This document shows, one piece after another, positions 46,110-55,546 of a stretch of DNA of 64,000 bases. The first letter of the stretch is position 1; every line of letters starts with the position of its first letter. A program made the translations under genes and the position numbers. Location of the stretch: contig CP051237.1 in NCBI GenBank assembly GCA_017794825.1, forward strand, positions 744,001 through 808,000, written 5' to 3'. The notes below the pieces were generated by a model that had not been told where the DNA came from, did not search any database, and worked only from the letters and a program-made list of their open reading frames with translations. This stretch comes from Pararhizobium sp. Its GTDB lineage: Bacteria > Pseudomonadota > Alphaproteobacteria > Rhizobiales > Rhizobiaceae.

Positions 46110-47027
46110 TCAAGGCTTCAATCTCTCCACGAACCAGGCGGTCGCCATCTCGGCGGCCTTCTCCACCTTCGACTTGTCCGAATAAAGCGTCATGTGGCTG
46201 GTGTGCGGCAGCACTTCGAGCTTCTTCTTGTTCGTCGGAATCTCGTTGAACGCATTGATCTCGAGATCCCACAGCGTCAGGTCATCGCCTTCCGCGACGA
46301 TCATCAATGTCGGCGTGTCGTAGATGCGCTTCACGAAAGGACCGACGTCGTAATTCAGGAGCAGGTCGACCGACTCCACCGTGCTCTTGTTCTGATACAG
46401 CGGAGCTTCCGTTTCCTTGATCTGCATGAAGGTGCGGACCGTCTCGGGGAACGGCCAGGAAGAAACTTCCTTCGAAGAGTCTTCCGTCGCATGCGGCAGA
46501 TAGAGCCGCTCGCCAGGCTTTTCGTAACGCAAGGCCCGGTCCTTCAGGATCAGATCCCACAGCGCGCGGTATTCCATCGTTCCGTGAGCGCGACGCATGT
46601 TCTCGTATCCGTCGACCACCGGAATCTGGCTGACGATCGCCTTGATGCGGGGATCGGTTGCGGCAAGGATCAGCGCATGGCCGCCTGAATAGGAGATGCC
46701 CCAGACGCCGAGCCGGTCCGGATCGACGTTTTCGTGACGCTCAAGGAAACTCAACGCGTTCTGGTAGTCGCGGATCTGCGCCCAAGGGTCGAGGTGCTGG
46801 CGGTTGTCGCCGTCCGACACGCCGAGATTGCGATAATCGAAGATCATGGCGTTGACGCCGGCCTCGGCGAAAGCCTGGGCGTAGACCGGCATGACGATCT
46901 CGCGGACATAGCACCAGCCGCCGGCGAGCACCACGGTCGGCCGTTTCTCCGTGGGGTGCCCCCGATAGAACCAGGCCCGACAGGTCGTGCCCTCCGACTG
47001 GAATTCGACATCCAATCTTTCGACCAT
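46110..47027 (-). CDS. Alpha/beta hydrolase
   Basis: A 305-residue hydrolase. An N-terminal strand-rich part contains TVVLAGGWCYVREIVMPVYA in the oxyanion region. The nucleophile Ser is in GVWGISYSGGHAL (about residue 115). The acid is in IVAEGDDLTLWD and the His in VLPHTSHMTLYS. The fold resembles dienelactone-hydrolase or acetyl-xylan-esterase relatives. It is the last gene of the large LacI-linked operon, 44 nt after the E1 gene. Lactone or ester hydrolysis in sugar breakdown is plausible. Confidence 0.85.
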   Translation of the reverse strand: MVERLDVEFQSEGTTCRAWFYRGHPTEKRPTVVLAGGWCYVREIVMPVYAQAFAEAGVNAMIFDYRNLGVSDGDNRQHLDPWAQIRDYQNALSFLERHENVDPDRLGVWGISYSGGHALILAATDPRIKAIVSQIPVVDGYENMRRAHGTMEYRALWDLILKDRALRYEKPGERLYLPHATEDSSKEVSSWPFPETVRTFMQIKETEAPLYQNKSTVESVDLLLNYDVGPFVKRIYDTPTLMIVAEGDDLTLWDLEINAFNEIPTNKKKLEVLPHTSHMTLYSDKSKVEKAAEMATAWFVERLKP

Positions 47028-47071
47028 TTCACTCTCCTTCTTGTCTCATCGTGAATTGTCTTCTTGAATTG

Positions 47072-49099
47072 CTAATCCCGGTAACAGACCTTCCGCGCAG
47101 CTTCGGCGATCCCGTCCGCATTCGGGATCAGCGCGCGCTCAAGCTTCGCGTTGTAGGGCATCGGCACTTCCTCCATACCGATCCGCGCAACGGGCGCGTC
47201 CAGATAGTCGAAAGCCTGTTCCATGATTTGCGCGGAAATTTCCGCGCCACATCCATAGGATCGCCAGGCTTCGTGTACGACCACACAACGATTCGTCTTG
47301 CGGACCGATCCGATGATCGTATCCATGTCCAGGGGACGCAGCGTACGCGGGTCGATGACTTCCGCCTCGATACCTTCGCGCTCCAGCGTCCGCGCCGCGG
47401 AAAGGGCGGCATCGACCATCGCCATTGTGGCAACGATCGTGACATCCCCGCCGGATCGCTTAATGTCCGCCTTGCCGACGGGCAGGGTGTAATAGGCTTC
47501 AGGAACCTCACCGTTGCTGCGCTGATAGAGAAGCTTGTGCTCGATGAAGACGACCGGATTGTCGTCCGCGATCGCGGCTGCAAGCAGACCCTTGGCGTCA
47601 AACGGGTTCGAGGGTGCGATCACCGTCAAACCCGGTATGAAGGCAAACCAGCTTTCAAGGGATTGAGAGTGCTGGGCGGCCAGCCGGAGACCCCCGCCTT
47701 GCGGACCTCTGACCACCACCGGAACGCTGGTCTCGCCACCGAGCATGAACCGCAGCTTGGCTGCCTGGTTTACGATCGCATCCATCATGTGGGTAATGAA
47801 GTCGAAGAACTGCACCTCGACGATCGGCCGCAATCCCGTCAGCGCCGCTCCGACCGCGGCATTGATCATGGCATTTTCCGATATCGGCGTATCGCGAACT
47901 CGTTCGGCGCCGAACGCTTCGTAAAGCCCTGCGGTGCACTGGAACAGCCCGCCGATCCTGCCGACATCCTCGCCCAGCAGGATTACCCGCTCATCCCGTT
48001 CCATCGACTGGTGGAGTCCTTCGCGGACCGCCTCCACATAGCTGATGGTCCGGCATTCGGAAGCCGGCGCCGCGACGACGGGCTGCGCCGGCTTCTGCAC
48101 CGCTTCCGGCAAAACATCTATTGTCGGCTCAGCCGCTTCCATGGCCCGCTCGACGGCGGTGTCGATCTCGTTTTCGGCCCGGCCGCGGATTTCCTCCAGC
48201 GTCGACTGGCCCACCTGTCGTTCCGACAACAACTTCTCGGCATGGACGATCGGATCGCGGTCGCGACGCCAGGCTTCCTCTTCCTCCGCCAAGCGGTAGG
48301 AAGGAAGGTTGCTGCGCATGGAATGGTCGCCCCAACGATAGGTCATGCATTCGATGAGGCTAGGTCCGTTTCCGGCGCGTGCGCGTTCTACTGCGGTGCC
48401 GACGGAAGCCATGACGGCTGCGATGTCGTTGCCGTCGATGGTTTCACCCGGGATACCGTAGGCTGGCGCGCGTGCAGAAATCTGCGGAACAGCGGAAGCC
48501 TGGCCGACCCCCAGTGACAGGCCGTACTGATTGTTCTCGCAAAGGAAGATGACGGGAAGCTTCCAGAGAGCGGCGAGATTGAGCGACTCGTGAAAGATGC
48601 CCTCGTTGGCCGCACCGTCTCCGAAGAAGGAGATGCAGACCTGATCGGTGCCGCGGATCTGTGCTGAAAGGCCGGCGCCGGTGCCGATTCCGATACCCGC
48701 CCCGACAATGCCGTTGGCGCCGAGTATTCCGCGCTCCAAGGCGGCAATGTGCATGGACCCGCCGAGCCCGTGCCCGTAACCGGTCACGCGACCGAAAAGT
48801 TCGGCCATCATCCGTTCGGTATCGGCTCCTTTGGCAATGCAGTGCCCGTGCCCGCGATGATGCGAAACGATGTAGTCGTCCGGCCCGAGCATCACGCAGG
48901 CGCCGACGGCGATCGCCTCCTGGCCGACGCATGAATGGGCGGTTCCCTTGATCGTACCGGAATCGAACAGCGCCTCCGCGCGCTGTTCAAATCCCCGCAC
49001 GCGCAGCATATCGAGATAGCAGCGTTCCAGCACGGCCGTGTCCGGAGCGGACGACAGCACCGTGGTTTTGCCGCCGTCCCGATATGCAGAGGCGGTCAT
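47072..49099 (-). CDS. Fused E1 alpha-beta thiamine-diphosphate dehydrogenase
   Basis: A 675-residue fusion of the two E1 subunits of 2-oxoacid/acetoin dehydrogenases. Residues about 1-320 are the alpha part with the ThDP motif GDGAANEGIFHESLNLAALW. A linker rich in Ala and Pro (about 325-350) leads to the beta part, with ILLGEDVGRIGG and VQFFDFITHMMDAIVNQAAK, and a C-terminal transketolase-C-like domain. ATG 49099 overlaps the SDR stop (ATGA). No E2 or E3 gene is nearby, so it either borrows them or acts without lipoyl transfer. Two short-chain dehydrogenases upstream fit a diol or acyloin-like substrate. Confidence 0.87.
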   Translation of the reverse strand: MTASAYRDGGKTTVLSSAPDTAVLERCYLDMLRVRGFEQRAEALFDSGTIKGTAHSCVGQEAIAVGACVMLGPDDYIVSHHRGHGHCIAKGADTERMMAELFGRVTGYGHGLGGSMHIAALERGILGANGIVGAGIGIGTGAGLSAQIRGTDQVCISFFGDGAANEGIFHESLNLAALWKLPVIFLCENNQYGLSLGVGQASAVPQISARAPAYGIPGETIDGNDIAAVMASVGTAVERARAGNGPSLIECMTYRWGDHSMRSNLPSYRLAEEEEAWRRDRDPIVHAEKLLSERQVGQSTLEEIRGRAENEIDTAVERAMEAAEPTIDVLPEAVQKPAQPVVAAPASECRTISYVEAVREGLHQSMERDERVILLGEDVGRIGGLFQCTAGLYEAFGAERVRDTPISENAMINAAVGAALTGLRPIVEVQFFDFITHMMDAIVNQAAKLRFMLGGETSVPVVVRGPQGGGLRLAAQHSQSLESWFAFIPGLTVIAPSNPFDAKGLLAAAIADDNPVVFIEHKLLYQRSNGEVPEAYYTLPVGKADIKRSGGDVTIVATMAMVDAALSAARTLEREGIEAEVIDPRTLRPLDMDTIIGSVRKTNRCVVVHEAWRSYGCGAEISAQIMEQAFDYLDAPVARIGMEEVPMPYNAKLERALIPNADGIAEAARKVCYRD

Positions 49100-49869
49100 G
49101 AGAAGAGGCAACCGCCGTTCACGTCGATCGTCGCGCCGGTGATGTAGTTGCTGTCAGGCCCGGCGAGGAAATTGATCGCATCCGCGATTTCCGAAGGATA
49201 AGCTGCGCGCTCCAGTGGGATCTTGTCCCACTCGATCTTCTTCATCTCCTCGAAGGTGATGTTGCGCTTCAGCGCTTCTTCGGTCAGGGCATCGAGATGC
49301 ATGCTCGTCGCGACATTGCCGGGCGCCACCGTATTGACGCGGATCTTGTCCTTCGCCAGTTCGTCCGCAGCGGTATGTGTCAACGAAATCAAGCCGGCCT
49401 TGGACGCGCAATAAGCGCCGAAGAAGCCATGACCGCTCTTGCCGTACCAGCTCGACACGGTAACGATCGCCGCACCGTTGGCGGCCCTGAGCGCCGGGAT
49501 GAAATGCTTCATCAGAAGCATGTTGGCGCGCAGATTGATGTTGAAGACGCGATCCCACTCCTCGATCTCGAGGTTCTCTATGGAACCGACCTCCTGCAGC
49601 ACGCCCGCGACGAGGGCGAGCAGCTTCAGCGGCGCGCCGATCTCCGCCACGGCGACGTCGATCGCTCCGTAGGTGGACGGATCGGCGATATCGGCGGCGA
49701 CGCCGATGACCTTCTGGTCACCAGGGACTTCCGTCGATGCGGCGACGTCCCTGATCGAATCGTCCCGGTCGACCAAGACCAGCGACCAGCCCTCCTTGAG
49801 CAGGCGTTCGGTGGTCGCCTTGCCGATGCCTCCGGCCGCACCGGTGAGCACTCCCGTGCGCGCGCTCAT
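49096..49869 (-). CDS. Short-chain dehydrogenase/reductase, copy A
   Basis: A 257-residue SDR. The cofactor motif is TGAAGGIGKA (about residues 9-18). The catalytic Ser is in VTVSSWYG, with Tyr and Lys in YCASKAGL. It interconverts an alcohol and a ketone with NAD(P)H. It overlaps both neighbours by 4 nt, so it is translationally coupled to the second SDR and to the fused E1. The longer frame upstream of ATG 49869 is spurious. Substrate unknown. Confidence 0.9.
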   Translation of the reverse strand: MSARTGVLTGAAGGIGKATTERLLKEGWSLVLVDRDDSIRDVAASTEVPGDQKVIGVAADIADPSTYGAIDVAVAEIGAPLKLLALVAGVLQEVGSIENLEIEEWDRVFNINLRANMLLMKHFIPALRAANGAAIVTVSSWYGKSGHGFFGAYCASKAGLISLTHTAADELAKDKIRVNTVAPGNVATSMHLDALTEEALKRNITFEEMKKIEWDKIPLERAAYPSEIADAINFLAGPDSNYITGATIDVNGGCLFS

Positions 49870-50651
49870 TGCAGTATCATCCCGCCGTCGATCAGAACGA
49901 CCTGACCGGTCATGTAATCGCTTTGCGGCGACCACAGGAACTGGACGGTTCCGACGACGTCGGCGGGCTTGGCCACACGACCGAGCAGGATCTGGCCGGC
50001 CAGCGCACCCATCGCCTCACCCGGAGCGGAGCTCGCTCCCATTTCGAGCAGATCGGCGTCGAGCTTTTCCCACAACGGGGTGTCGACGACGCCGGGGCCG
50101 AAGGCATTGACGGTGATGCCGTTGGCGGCAAGCGCCCGTGCAGCCGCCTGGGTCAAGCTGATGACCGCGGCCTTGCTCGCCGAATAGGGAGCAAAATCCG
50201 GAAATCCGGACCGGCCCGCGATCGACGCCGTGTTGATGATCTTGCCTTTGACGCCGTCCTCGATCATGGCCTTGGCGGCCTCCTGAATGCCGATCAGGAC
50301 GCCTAGCGAATTCACCTCGAGAATGGCACGCCAGATCTCCTCGCTTGCTTCGAGGAAAGGCTCGGGCTTGTTGAAGCCTGCATTGTTGATCATGACGTTG
50401 ATCGAACCGAATGCCTTGCGGCAGGCATCAACCGCAGCCTTGACGTCGCCGCGCTTGGTGACATCGGTCTTGGCGAACATGACCTTGTCTCCGAAATCCT
50501 TCGACAGTTCTTCGACCGTCTTGTTGCCCACTTCCGGATCGACGTCGGCAATGACGACGCCAAAACCGTCCTTCAACAGGCCTGTAGCCAGTTCGCGACC
50601 TATACCGCGTGCTGCGCCTGTAACGACGGCGCCTCCCTTTCCGTTACTCAT
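49866..50651 (-). CDS. Short-chain dehydrogenase/reductase, copy B (acetoin/diol-dehydrogenase-like)
   Basis: A 261-residue SDR with TGAARGIGREL, NNAGF, Ser in INTASIAG and Tyr/Lys in YSASKAAVISL. The FPDFAPYSASKAAVISLTQAAAR region resembles acetoin/meso-butanediol dehydrogenases. A GGAGG site precedes ATG 50651. It is 18 nt after the permease gene. With the E1 fusion this could oxidise a vicinal diol to a ketol. Confidence 0.88.
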   Translation of the reverse strand: MSNGKGGAVVTGAARGIGRELATGLLKDGFGVVIADVDPEVGNKTVEELSKDFGDKVMFAKTDVTKRGDVKAAVDACRKAFGSINVMINNAGFNKPEPFLEASEEIWRAILEVNSLGVLIGIQEAAKAMIEDGVKGKIINTASIAGRSGFPDFAPYSASKAAVISLTQAAARALAANGITVNAFGPGVVDTPLWEKLDADLLEMGASSAPGEAMGALAGQILLGRVAKPADVVGTVQFLWSPQSDYMTGQVVLIDGGMILQ

Positions 50652-50669
50652 AGTATTCTACCTCCATTG

Positions 50670-51662
50670 TTACTGTTGGGTTTGGATTGGACCCGAGGCG
50701 GCCTTCGACCCGGCCGCAGCCGCCTGTCTCCGCCTTCCGAGGCCATAGTCGAGCAGCAGCATGGCGAGCAGGATGCCGCCGACTGCTATGCTTTCGAACG
50801 AGCCGGGTATGCCGCCAAGGGCGACCGCCGAGGCGATCAGCCTGATGATCAGCGCCCCGAGCAGCACATTGATGACCGTCCCGCGCCCGCCTTCCAGCGG
50901 AACGCCGCCGACCACCGCGACCGTGATGCCAGCAAGTAGGAAATTCTCGAAACCGAGACCCGACGCGGAGCCTGAACGCAGTGCGGCGAGAATACCCGCA
51001 ATCGCGCCCAGAATTGCAGAGCCTGCAAAAGCAGCCATATAGACGCGGGTCGTGGAAATACCCGAGCCCCGCGCCCGCTCGACATTGCCGCCCACGGCAT
51101 ACATAGAAAGGCCGAGCCTTGTCTGCCGCATCGCCAGTCCGACGATCCCGATGATGACGAGACAGATGACACCGAGTAGCGTGAGGGGACCCCATTGCGC
51201 TACCAGTGCGTCGGAAATCCAGAACATCTCGAACGGCAGAATGGCCGGACGGTCCGGCGTCATCATCAGCGCGAGACCACGCAGGCCGATCAGCATGCAG
51301 ACCGTCAGCACCAGCGAGTTCACGCCGGTACGGTCGATGACATAGCCGACCAGCGATCCATAGACCCCGGCGACGACGAGAGCGACAACGATGCCAAGTA
51401 CAATCGACACGCCGGCAAGTGTAAGGGCGATGATGGCCGCCACCGCCGCGACTGAAGCAACGGCGAGATCGAGCTGGCCGACCACCATGGTCAGCATGAT
51501 TCCGGTGCCGACGAGGCCGATGAGGCCCACATTCTCGATGATCGATCCTGCATTGGGCACGGAGACAAAACCGGGAATCGTTGCGGACAGTCCGATGAAG
51601 AGGAGCACGCCAATCGCGATCCGGACCTGAAAATTCGCGTCCTTGAGGAAAGAGAAGTTCAT
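50670..51662 (-). CDS. Sugar ABC transporter permease, CUT2 family (second of pair)
   Basis: A 330-residue RbsC-type membrane protein with LDLAVASVAAVAAIIAL in place of the usual DLSVG block, and GITVAVVGGVPLEGGRGT as the Gly-rich loop. It overlaps the first permease gene by 4 nt. The C-terminal 20 residues (GRRRQAAAAGSKAASG) are polar and probably cytosolic. It should form a heterodimer with the preceding permease. Confidence 0.9.
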   Translation of the reverse strand: MNFSFLKDANFQVRIAIGVLLFIGLSATIPGFVSVPNAGSIIENVGLIGLVGTGIMLTMVVGQLDLAVASVAAVAAIIALTLAGVSIVLGIVVALVVAGVYGSLVGYVIDRTGVNSLVLTVCMLIGLRGLALMMTPDRPAILPFEMFWISDALVAQWGPLTLLGVICLVIIGIVGLAMRQTRLGLSMYAVGGNVERARGSGISTTRVYMAAFAGSAILGAIAGILAALRSGSASGLGFENFLLAGITVAVVGGVPLEGGRGTVINVLLGALIIRLIASAVALGGIPGSFESIAVGGILLAMLLLDYGLGRRRQAAAAGSKAASGPIQTQQ

Positions 51663-52654
51663 CGGCTGCGGCTCCTCAATACGGTCATGAAGATGAGCAC
51701 TGCTCCGGCCAGGAGCCCCTTCAGTAATTCACGCGCTCCGGCGTCGACGCCGAGCAGAAGCATGACATTGCTGAGCATGGTCAGCACGATGGCGCCGTAG
51801 CCGGCGCGCCAGAGCTGGCCCTCGCCACCCTGGATAGCGATGCCGCCAACGAGGACGGCAGCCACCACATCGATGGTCAGGCCACGGAACATGTCGCTCT
51901 TGGCCTGGGAGACCTGACCGACGACCAGGATGCCGACGATGGCTGCGGCAAGGGCGGCAACGACGAAGGCGATCATCACGATCCGCTTTGTCGGGATACC
52001 GACGAGTTCCGCGGCTTCGGGATTGGCCCCGGTCAGCACCAGTTGCCTGCCGATCTTCGTTCGCGAGAGAAGGAACGATCCGATCGCGACGAGGATCAGG
52101 AATATGATCGCCTGATTGGGAACGCCGAAAGTGGTTCCGCCGCCGAGCCAGGCGATCGGATTGGGGTTGAGCGTGATCGTGCGGTTGTCGGCCAATAGTA
52201 CGACAGTGCCGAACAGGGCCGATCCGAACGCAAGTGTGGTGACGATCGGGTTGAGCCCACGCGAAACGAGATAGCCCTGTATGAGCCCCAGCAGGGCCGA
52301 CACCAGCAGGGCCGCGAGCATAGCGAGGGCGACGGGGGTTCCGGCGGAATAGAGTGCCGCGAAGACATAGGCGGACGTCACCGCCTGCTGCTCGATCGAG
52401 AGGCTGACGAACTTGCCGCAAATGGTGATGGCCGCCACTCCGATAGCGGCGATTCCCGTGATGGCCGATGCCTGCACGATGGCGATGAGGTTGGGCGCAG
52501 TCCCGAATCCGTCGATCGTCAAGGCCGCGAGCACGCCGAGCGCGATGATCGGGATGAAGGGAGCGAGATCCCTCAGCCACTTCCTTTCGGCCGATTTCTC
52601 ATCGGCCCCGCCCTTCCCGAAGGACGCCGGGTTATCTGCTTTCGAGTCCGCCAT
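51659..52654 (-). CDS. Sugar ABC transporter permease, CUT2 family (first of pair)
   Basis: A 331-residue RbsC-type permease. A polar N-terminus (about 28 residues) precedes the first membrane segment. Family blocks are ITICGKFVSLSIEQQAV, LIQGYLVSRGLNPIVTTLAFG and VLVGGIAIQGGEG. It overlaps the ATPase gene by 23 nt and the next permease by 4 nt. Confidence 0.9.
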   Translation of the reverse strand: MADSKADNPASFGKGGADEKSAERKWLRDLAPFIPIIALGVLAALTIDGFGTAPNLIAIVQASAITGIAAIGVAAITICGKFVSLSIEQQAVTSAYVFAALYSAGTPVALAMLAALLVSALLGLIQGYLVSRGLNPIVTTLAFGSALFGTVVLLADNRTITLNPNPIAWLGGGTTFGVPNQAIIFLILVAIGSFLLSRTKIGRQLVLTGANPEAAELVGIPTKRIVMIAFVVAALAAAIVGILVVGQVSQAKSDMFRGLTIDVVAAVLVGGIAIQGGEGQLWRAGYGAIVLTMLSNVMLLLGVDAGARELLKGLLAGAVLIFMTVLRSRSR

Positions 52655-54110
52655 GAGTTATCCAGGTTGCGAGTGTGTCACGGGAAAGCTCTCCCGTCGG
52701 CGCTTCGTGCACCATCCGGTTTCCGTGAAAGATCAGTACGCGCTCGCCGAAGCCGAGCACTTCGTCGAGGTCGGAACTTGCGAAGAGTACCGCCATTCCC
52801 TCTTCAGCCAGACTGCGCAGCAATGCGTAGATTTCGGCCCGGGCGCCGATATCGACGCCGCGTGTCGGCTCCTCCAGAAGCAGGACCTGAGGGTTGTTGG
52901 AGAGCCACTTCCCGATAGACACCTTCTGGGCGTTGCCGCCGGACAGGGCGCTCACCTGCCTGTCGCGATAGGCCGGCAGAATGGTCATGCGGTCGGCAAT
53001 GCCGCCGACGGATTTCCGCATTCGCTGGGGACTGACGAAACCCCATAGACCGGTGGCCGCAAGGGCCGGTGCGCTGAGGCTCTCCCAGACCGAGCGATTG
53101 TTGAAGAAGCCATCGTGCTGACGGTCTTCCGAGCAATAGGCGACGCCGTCGACGACCGAGGGCGCCTTGCCATTCGCGCTCCCGAAATACACCCTGCCCG
53201 AGCGCGTCTCGGCGATTCCCGAGATCGCTCTCAAGGGTTCGACGAGACCACTTCCGAGCTGTCCGCACGTCGCGACCACCTCACCGGGACGCAGAGAGAC
53301 GGAAAGGGGCAGGATCAGATCGTCCGTAGTCACGTCCTCCAAGCGGATGATCGGTTCCGGCTGTTGTCCGGAATGCTCGATGCGCGGCGGGTAGAGTTCT
53401 TCCAGTTCACGGCCGATCATCGCATGGACGACACGATTGATGCTGGCGTCCTGCGTCTTGAACCGGTCGGCCAATTGCCCGTTTCGCAGAACCACCACAT
53501 CATCGCAGATCTCTTCCAGTTCGTTCAGGCGATGAGTGATGTAGAGAATGACCTTGTTTTCAGATGCGAGCCTGCGCACGGCCTCGTGCACCAGTTCGAT
53601 GTCGTGATCGGCAAGGGCGGCCGTCGGTTCGTCAAGAACCAGAACCTCGGCGTCCTGAGCCAGCATCCGGGCGATTTCCACGAGCTGCCGCTCACCGATG
53701 GTGAGATCGGAGACAGACGCATTTGCGGGGACGCGGCCGAGACCCAGCCGTTCGAGATAGGGCTTGCACCAGTCGGCTGCCAGCCGGCGATTGAGCACCC
53801 GCGAAGAATGCGCAAGCAGAAAATTCTCCGCAACCGTCAGATTGGAAAGAACGCTGATTTCCTGCTGGACGACAGCGATGCCTGACCTGAGAGCCCGCTC
53901 CGGTGACGACAGATCGACCGGCGATCCGTCGAGGCTCACTTCGCCGGACGAGGGCGAAATCAATCCGGACAGAACCTTGACGAGGGTCGACTTGCCGGCG
54001 CCATTCTCTCCGAGAAGCGCCGTGACCCTACCCCTTTCGGCGGAGAAACTGACACCGGAGAGCGCCTGTACCGGTCCGTAAGCCTTTGAAAGATTTTCGA
54101 TCTCAAGCAT
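52632..54110 (-). CDS. Sugar ABC transporter ATP-binding protein, two-domain CUT2 type
   Basis: A 492-residue double ATPase. The first domain has GENGAGKST, LTIGERQLVEIARML and LVLDEPTAAL. The second has a degenerate P-loop (GQLGSGLVE) and the LSGGNAQKVSIGKWL signature. The frame opens at a GTG (54122), but ATG 54110 gives the standard MLEIENLSKAYG start. It serves the two permeases downstream. Confidence 0.9.
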   Translation of the reverse strand: MLEIENLSKAYGPVQALSGVSFSAERGRVTALLGENGAGKSTLVKVLSGLISPSSGEVSLDGSPVDLSSPERALRSGIAVVQQEISVLSNLTVAENFLLAHSSRVLNRRLAADWCKPYLERLGLGRVPANASVSDLTIGERQLVEIARMLAQDAEVLVLDEPTAALADHDIELVHEAVRRLASENKVILYITHRLNELEEICDDVVVLRNGQLADRFKTQDASINRVVHAMIGRELEELYPPRIEHSGQQPEPIIRLEDVTTDDLILPLSVSLRPGEVVATCGQLGSGLVEPLRAISGIAETRSGRVYFGSANGKAPSVVDGVAYCSEDRQHDGFFNNRSVWESLSAPALAATGLWGFVSPQRMRKSVGGIADRMTILPAYRDRQVSALSGGNAQKVSIGKWLSNNPQVLLLEEPTRGVDIGARAEIYALLRSLAEEGMAVLFASSDLDEVLGFGERVLIFHGNRMVHEAPTGELSRDTLATWITHGGLESR

Positions 54111-54223
54111 GAGTAGTCGCACCAGACCAGTATCACTGCCAATGGATGTCCGAGTACGGCGGCGCTCCGCCCGACAAGGAAAGATTGGGAGGGCCGCCCG
54201 GAGACGGCGCTCCCTTTCACGCG

Positions 54224-55342
54224 TCAGTAGACGCAGTGGTCCTGGAAGGTCTCACCCCAGAGCTTGAATTCCGCCAGCTTGTCCTTGGCCGTGGCCGGAT
54301 CGGTTCCGACAACCACCTGCGGATTGGGGATGATGTTGATTTTGCTCGGCGCGGAATTGAACTCGGGCCGCGCATCCGCATCGTCGGGTGCGATGAAGGT
54401 GCCATCCTCGACGGTCTCGCCATATTCGAAGTAACGGGCCACCACATTGATGGAGAACCACCCCTCAAGGCCGGCCGACTGAACGCCGGTGGCGAATTCC
54501 TTTGCGGATTCGAGCGCCGAGATGTCCGCAATGCAGGTCGCGCTGAACAGCAGCACGTCCTTGCCGGGAACCAGGCCAACTTCCTCGAGAGCCTGCACCG
54601 CACCCGTTACCGGGCCGTCGGAACCGCCATAGACGAAATCGATGCCGCCACTGCGGATGCTGGGGATGAGCTGGCTCATGGCCTTGTAGCCGCTGGCGTT
54701 GTCAAATCCCGCATACTCCGAAGCGACCACGTTGAAAGGCGCATCCTTGGTGGCTTCCATGAAGCCACTTTCACGATCGTCGCCGGCGGAATAACCGGGG
54801 ATGAACTTCAGGATGACGAGATTGCCGCCCTCGCTGGAAAGTTCACCACCTTGAGCGAGAAACGCCTCGCGTGCGGCCAGCGCGTTCTTGCCGCCGACCT
54901 GTCCGTTGAAGACGTCATCGACCCCGGCATAGGCTACGACCATGTTCTCTGCTTCGGGACGAACGGCCTGATTGACCTGGAAGACCGGCACATCGGTGCG
55001 GCTCAGACGGCGCAAGGTTGCGAGCCCCGCCTGGTTGTCGGCGGGCCACCATACATAGGCGACCGGCTGGTTGGGCGAATTGATGCGCTGCTGGGCCTGC
55101 GCGTCCTGCTCGGTTTGATCGAAATTGTTCTCGATGATCGTGAGCTTGTAGTTGGCTTCCTCGGCAGCCTTTTCGGCACCGCGGATCCACTGTGCCAGAT
55201 AGGCATTGCTGCGGCTCGGCATCAGTACCACGATTTCCTTGCTTTCACCGTCCAGCTTGCCGTCCGGCTCCTGGGCGTTGGCTGAAAGCGGCAACGCCAC
55301 CATGAGCGACGCTGCGATCGCGAGGACAGATTTTCTAAGCAT
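54224..55342 (-). CDS. Sugar ABC transporter substrate-binding protein
   Basis: A 372-residue periplasmic-binding-protein-like I family protein with a Sec signal peptide ending at SANAQ (about residue 24). KEIVVLMPSRSNAYLAQWIRGAEKAA is the usual first strand of CUT2 binders, and VYGGSDGPVTGAVQALEEVG is the later ligand loop. A GTG at 55348 is in frame, but ATG 55342 has GGGAGG 5 nt upstream. It is divergent from the LacI-family gene, with two palindromic operators between them. Confidence 0.9.
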   Translation of the reverse strand: MLRKSVLAIAASLMVALPLSANAQEPDGKLDGESKEIVVLMPSRSNAYLAQWIRGAEKAAEEANYKLTIIENNFDQTEQDAQAQQRINSPNQPVAYVWWPADNQAGLATLRRLSRTDVPVFQVNQAVRPEAENMVVAYAGVDDVFNGQVGGKNALAAREAFLAQGGELSSEGGNLVILKFIPGYSAGDDRESGFMEATKDAPFNVVASEYAGFDNASGYKAMSQLIPSIRSGGIDFVYGGSDGPVTGAVQALEEVGLVPGKDVLLFSATCIADISALESAKEFATGVQSAGLEGWFSINVVARYFEYGETVEDGTFIAPDDADARPEFNSAPSKINIIPNPQVVVGTDPATAKDKLAEFKLWGETFQDHCVY

Positions 55343-55396
55343 AAGCACCTCCCTGCTCCCTGTTGATAACTGGATGCATAATTGCCCAATAATGCC

Positions 55397-55412
55397 TTGT
55401 CAATCGATTGCA
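55397..55412. promoter_or_regulatory. LacI-family operator, site 3
   Basis: TTGTCAATCGATTGCA, core CAATCGATTG at 55401-55410, lies between the divergent binding-protein and regulator genes. It is identical to site 2. Confidence 0.85.
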
Positions 55413-55423
55413 ATATCAATTAT

Positions 55424-55433
55424 CAATCGATTG
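55424..55433. promoter_or_regulatory. LacI-family operator, site 4
   Basis: CAATCGATTG, in context ATCAATCGATTGCA, is 23 bp centre to centre from site 3. That is about two helical turns, suiting cooperative binding of two dimers. Confidence 0.85.
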
Positions 55434-55546
55434 CATCGTTTCTCGTGCAGCTATTGTATGATTGCCAAAGATATTCATGTCATTTGATATGTGGGCAGAA
55501 CGACCGATGCCGGCGGAGACCGGCGCAGCGGGGAGGACAACAGCAT

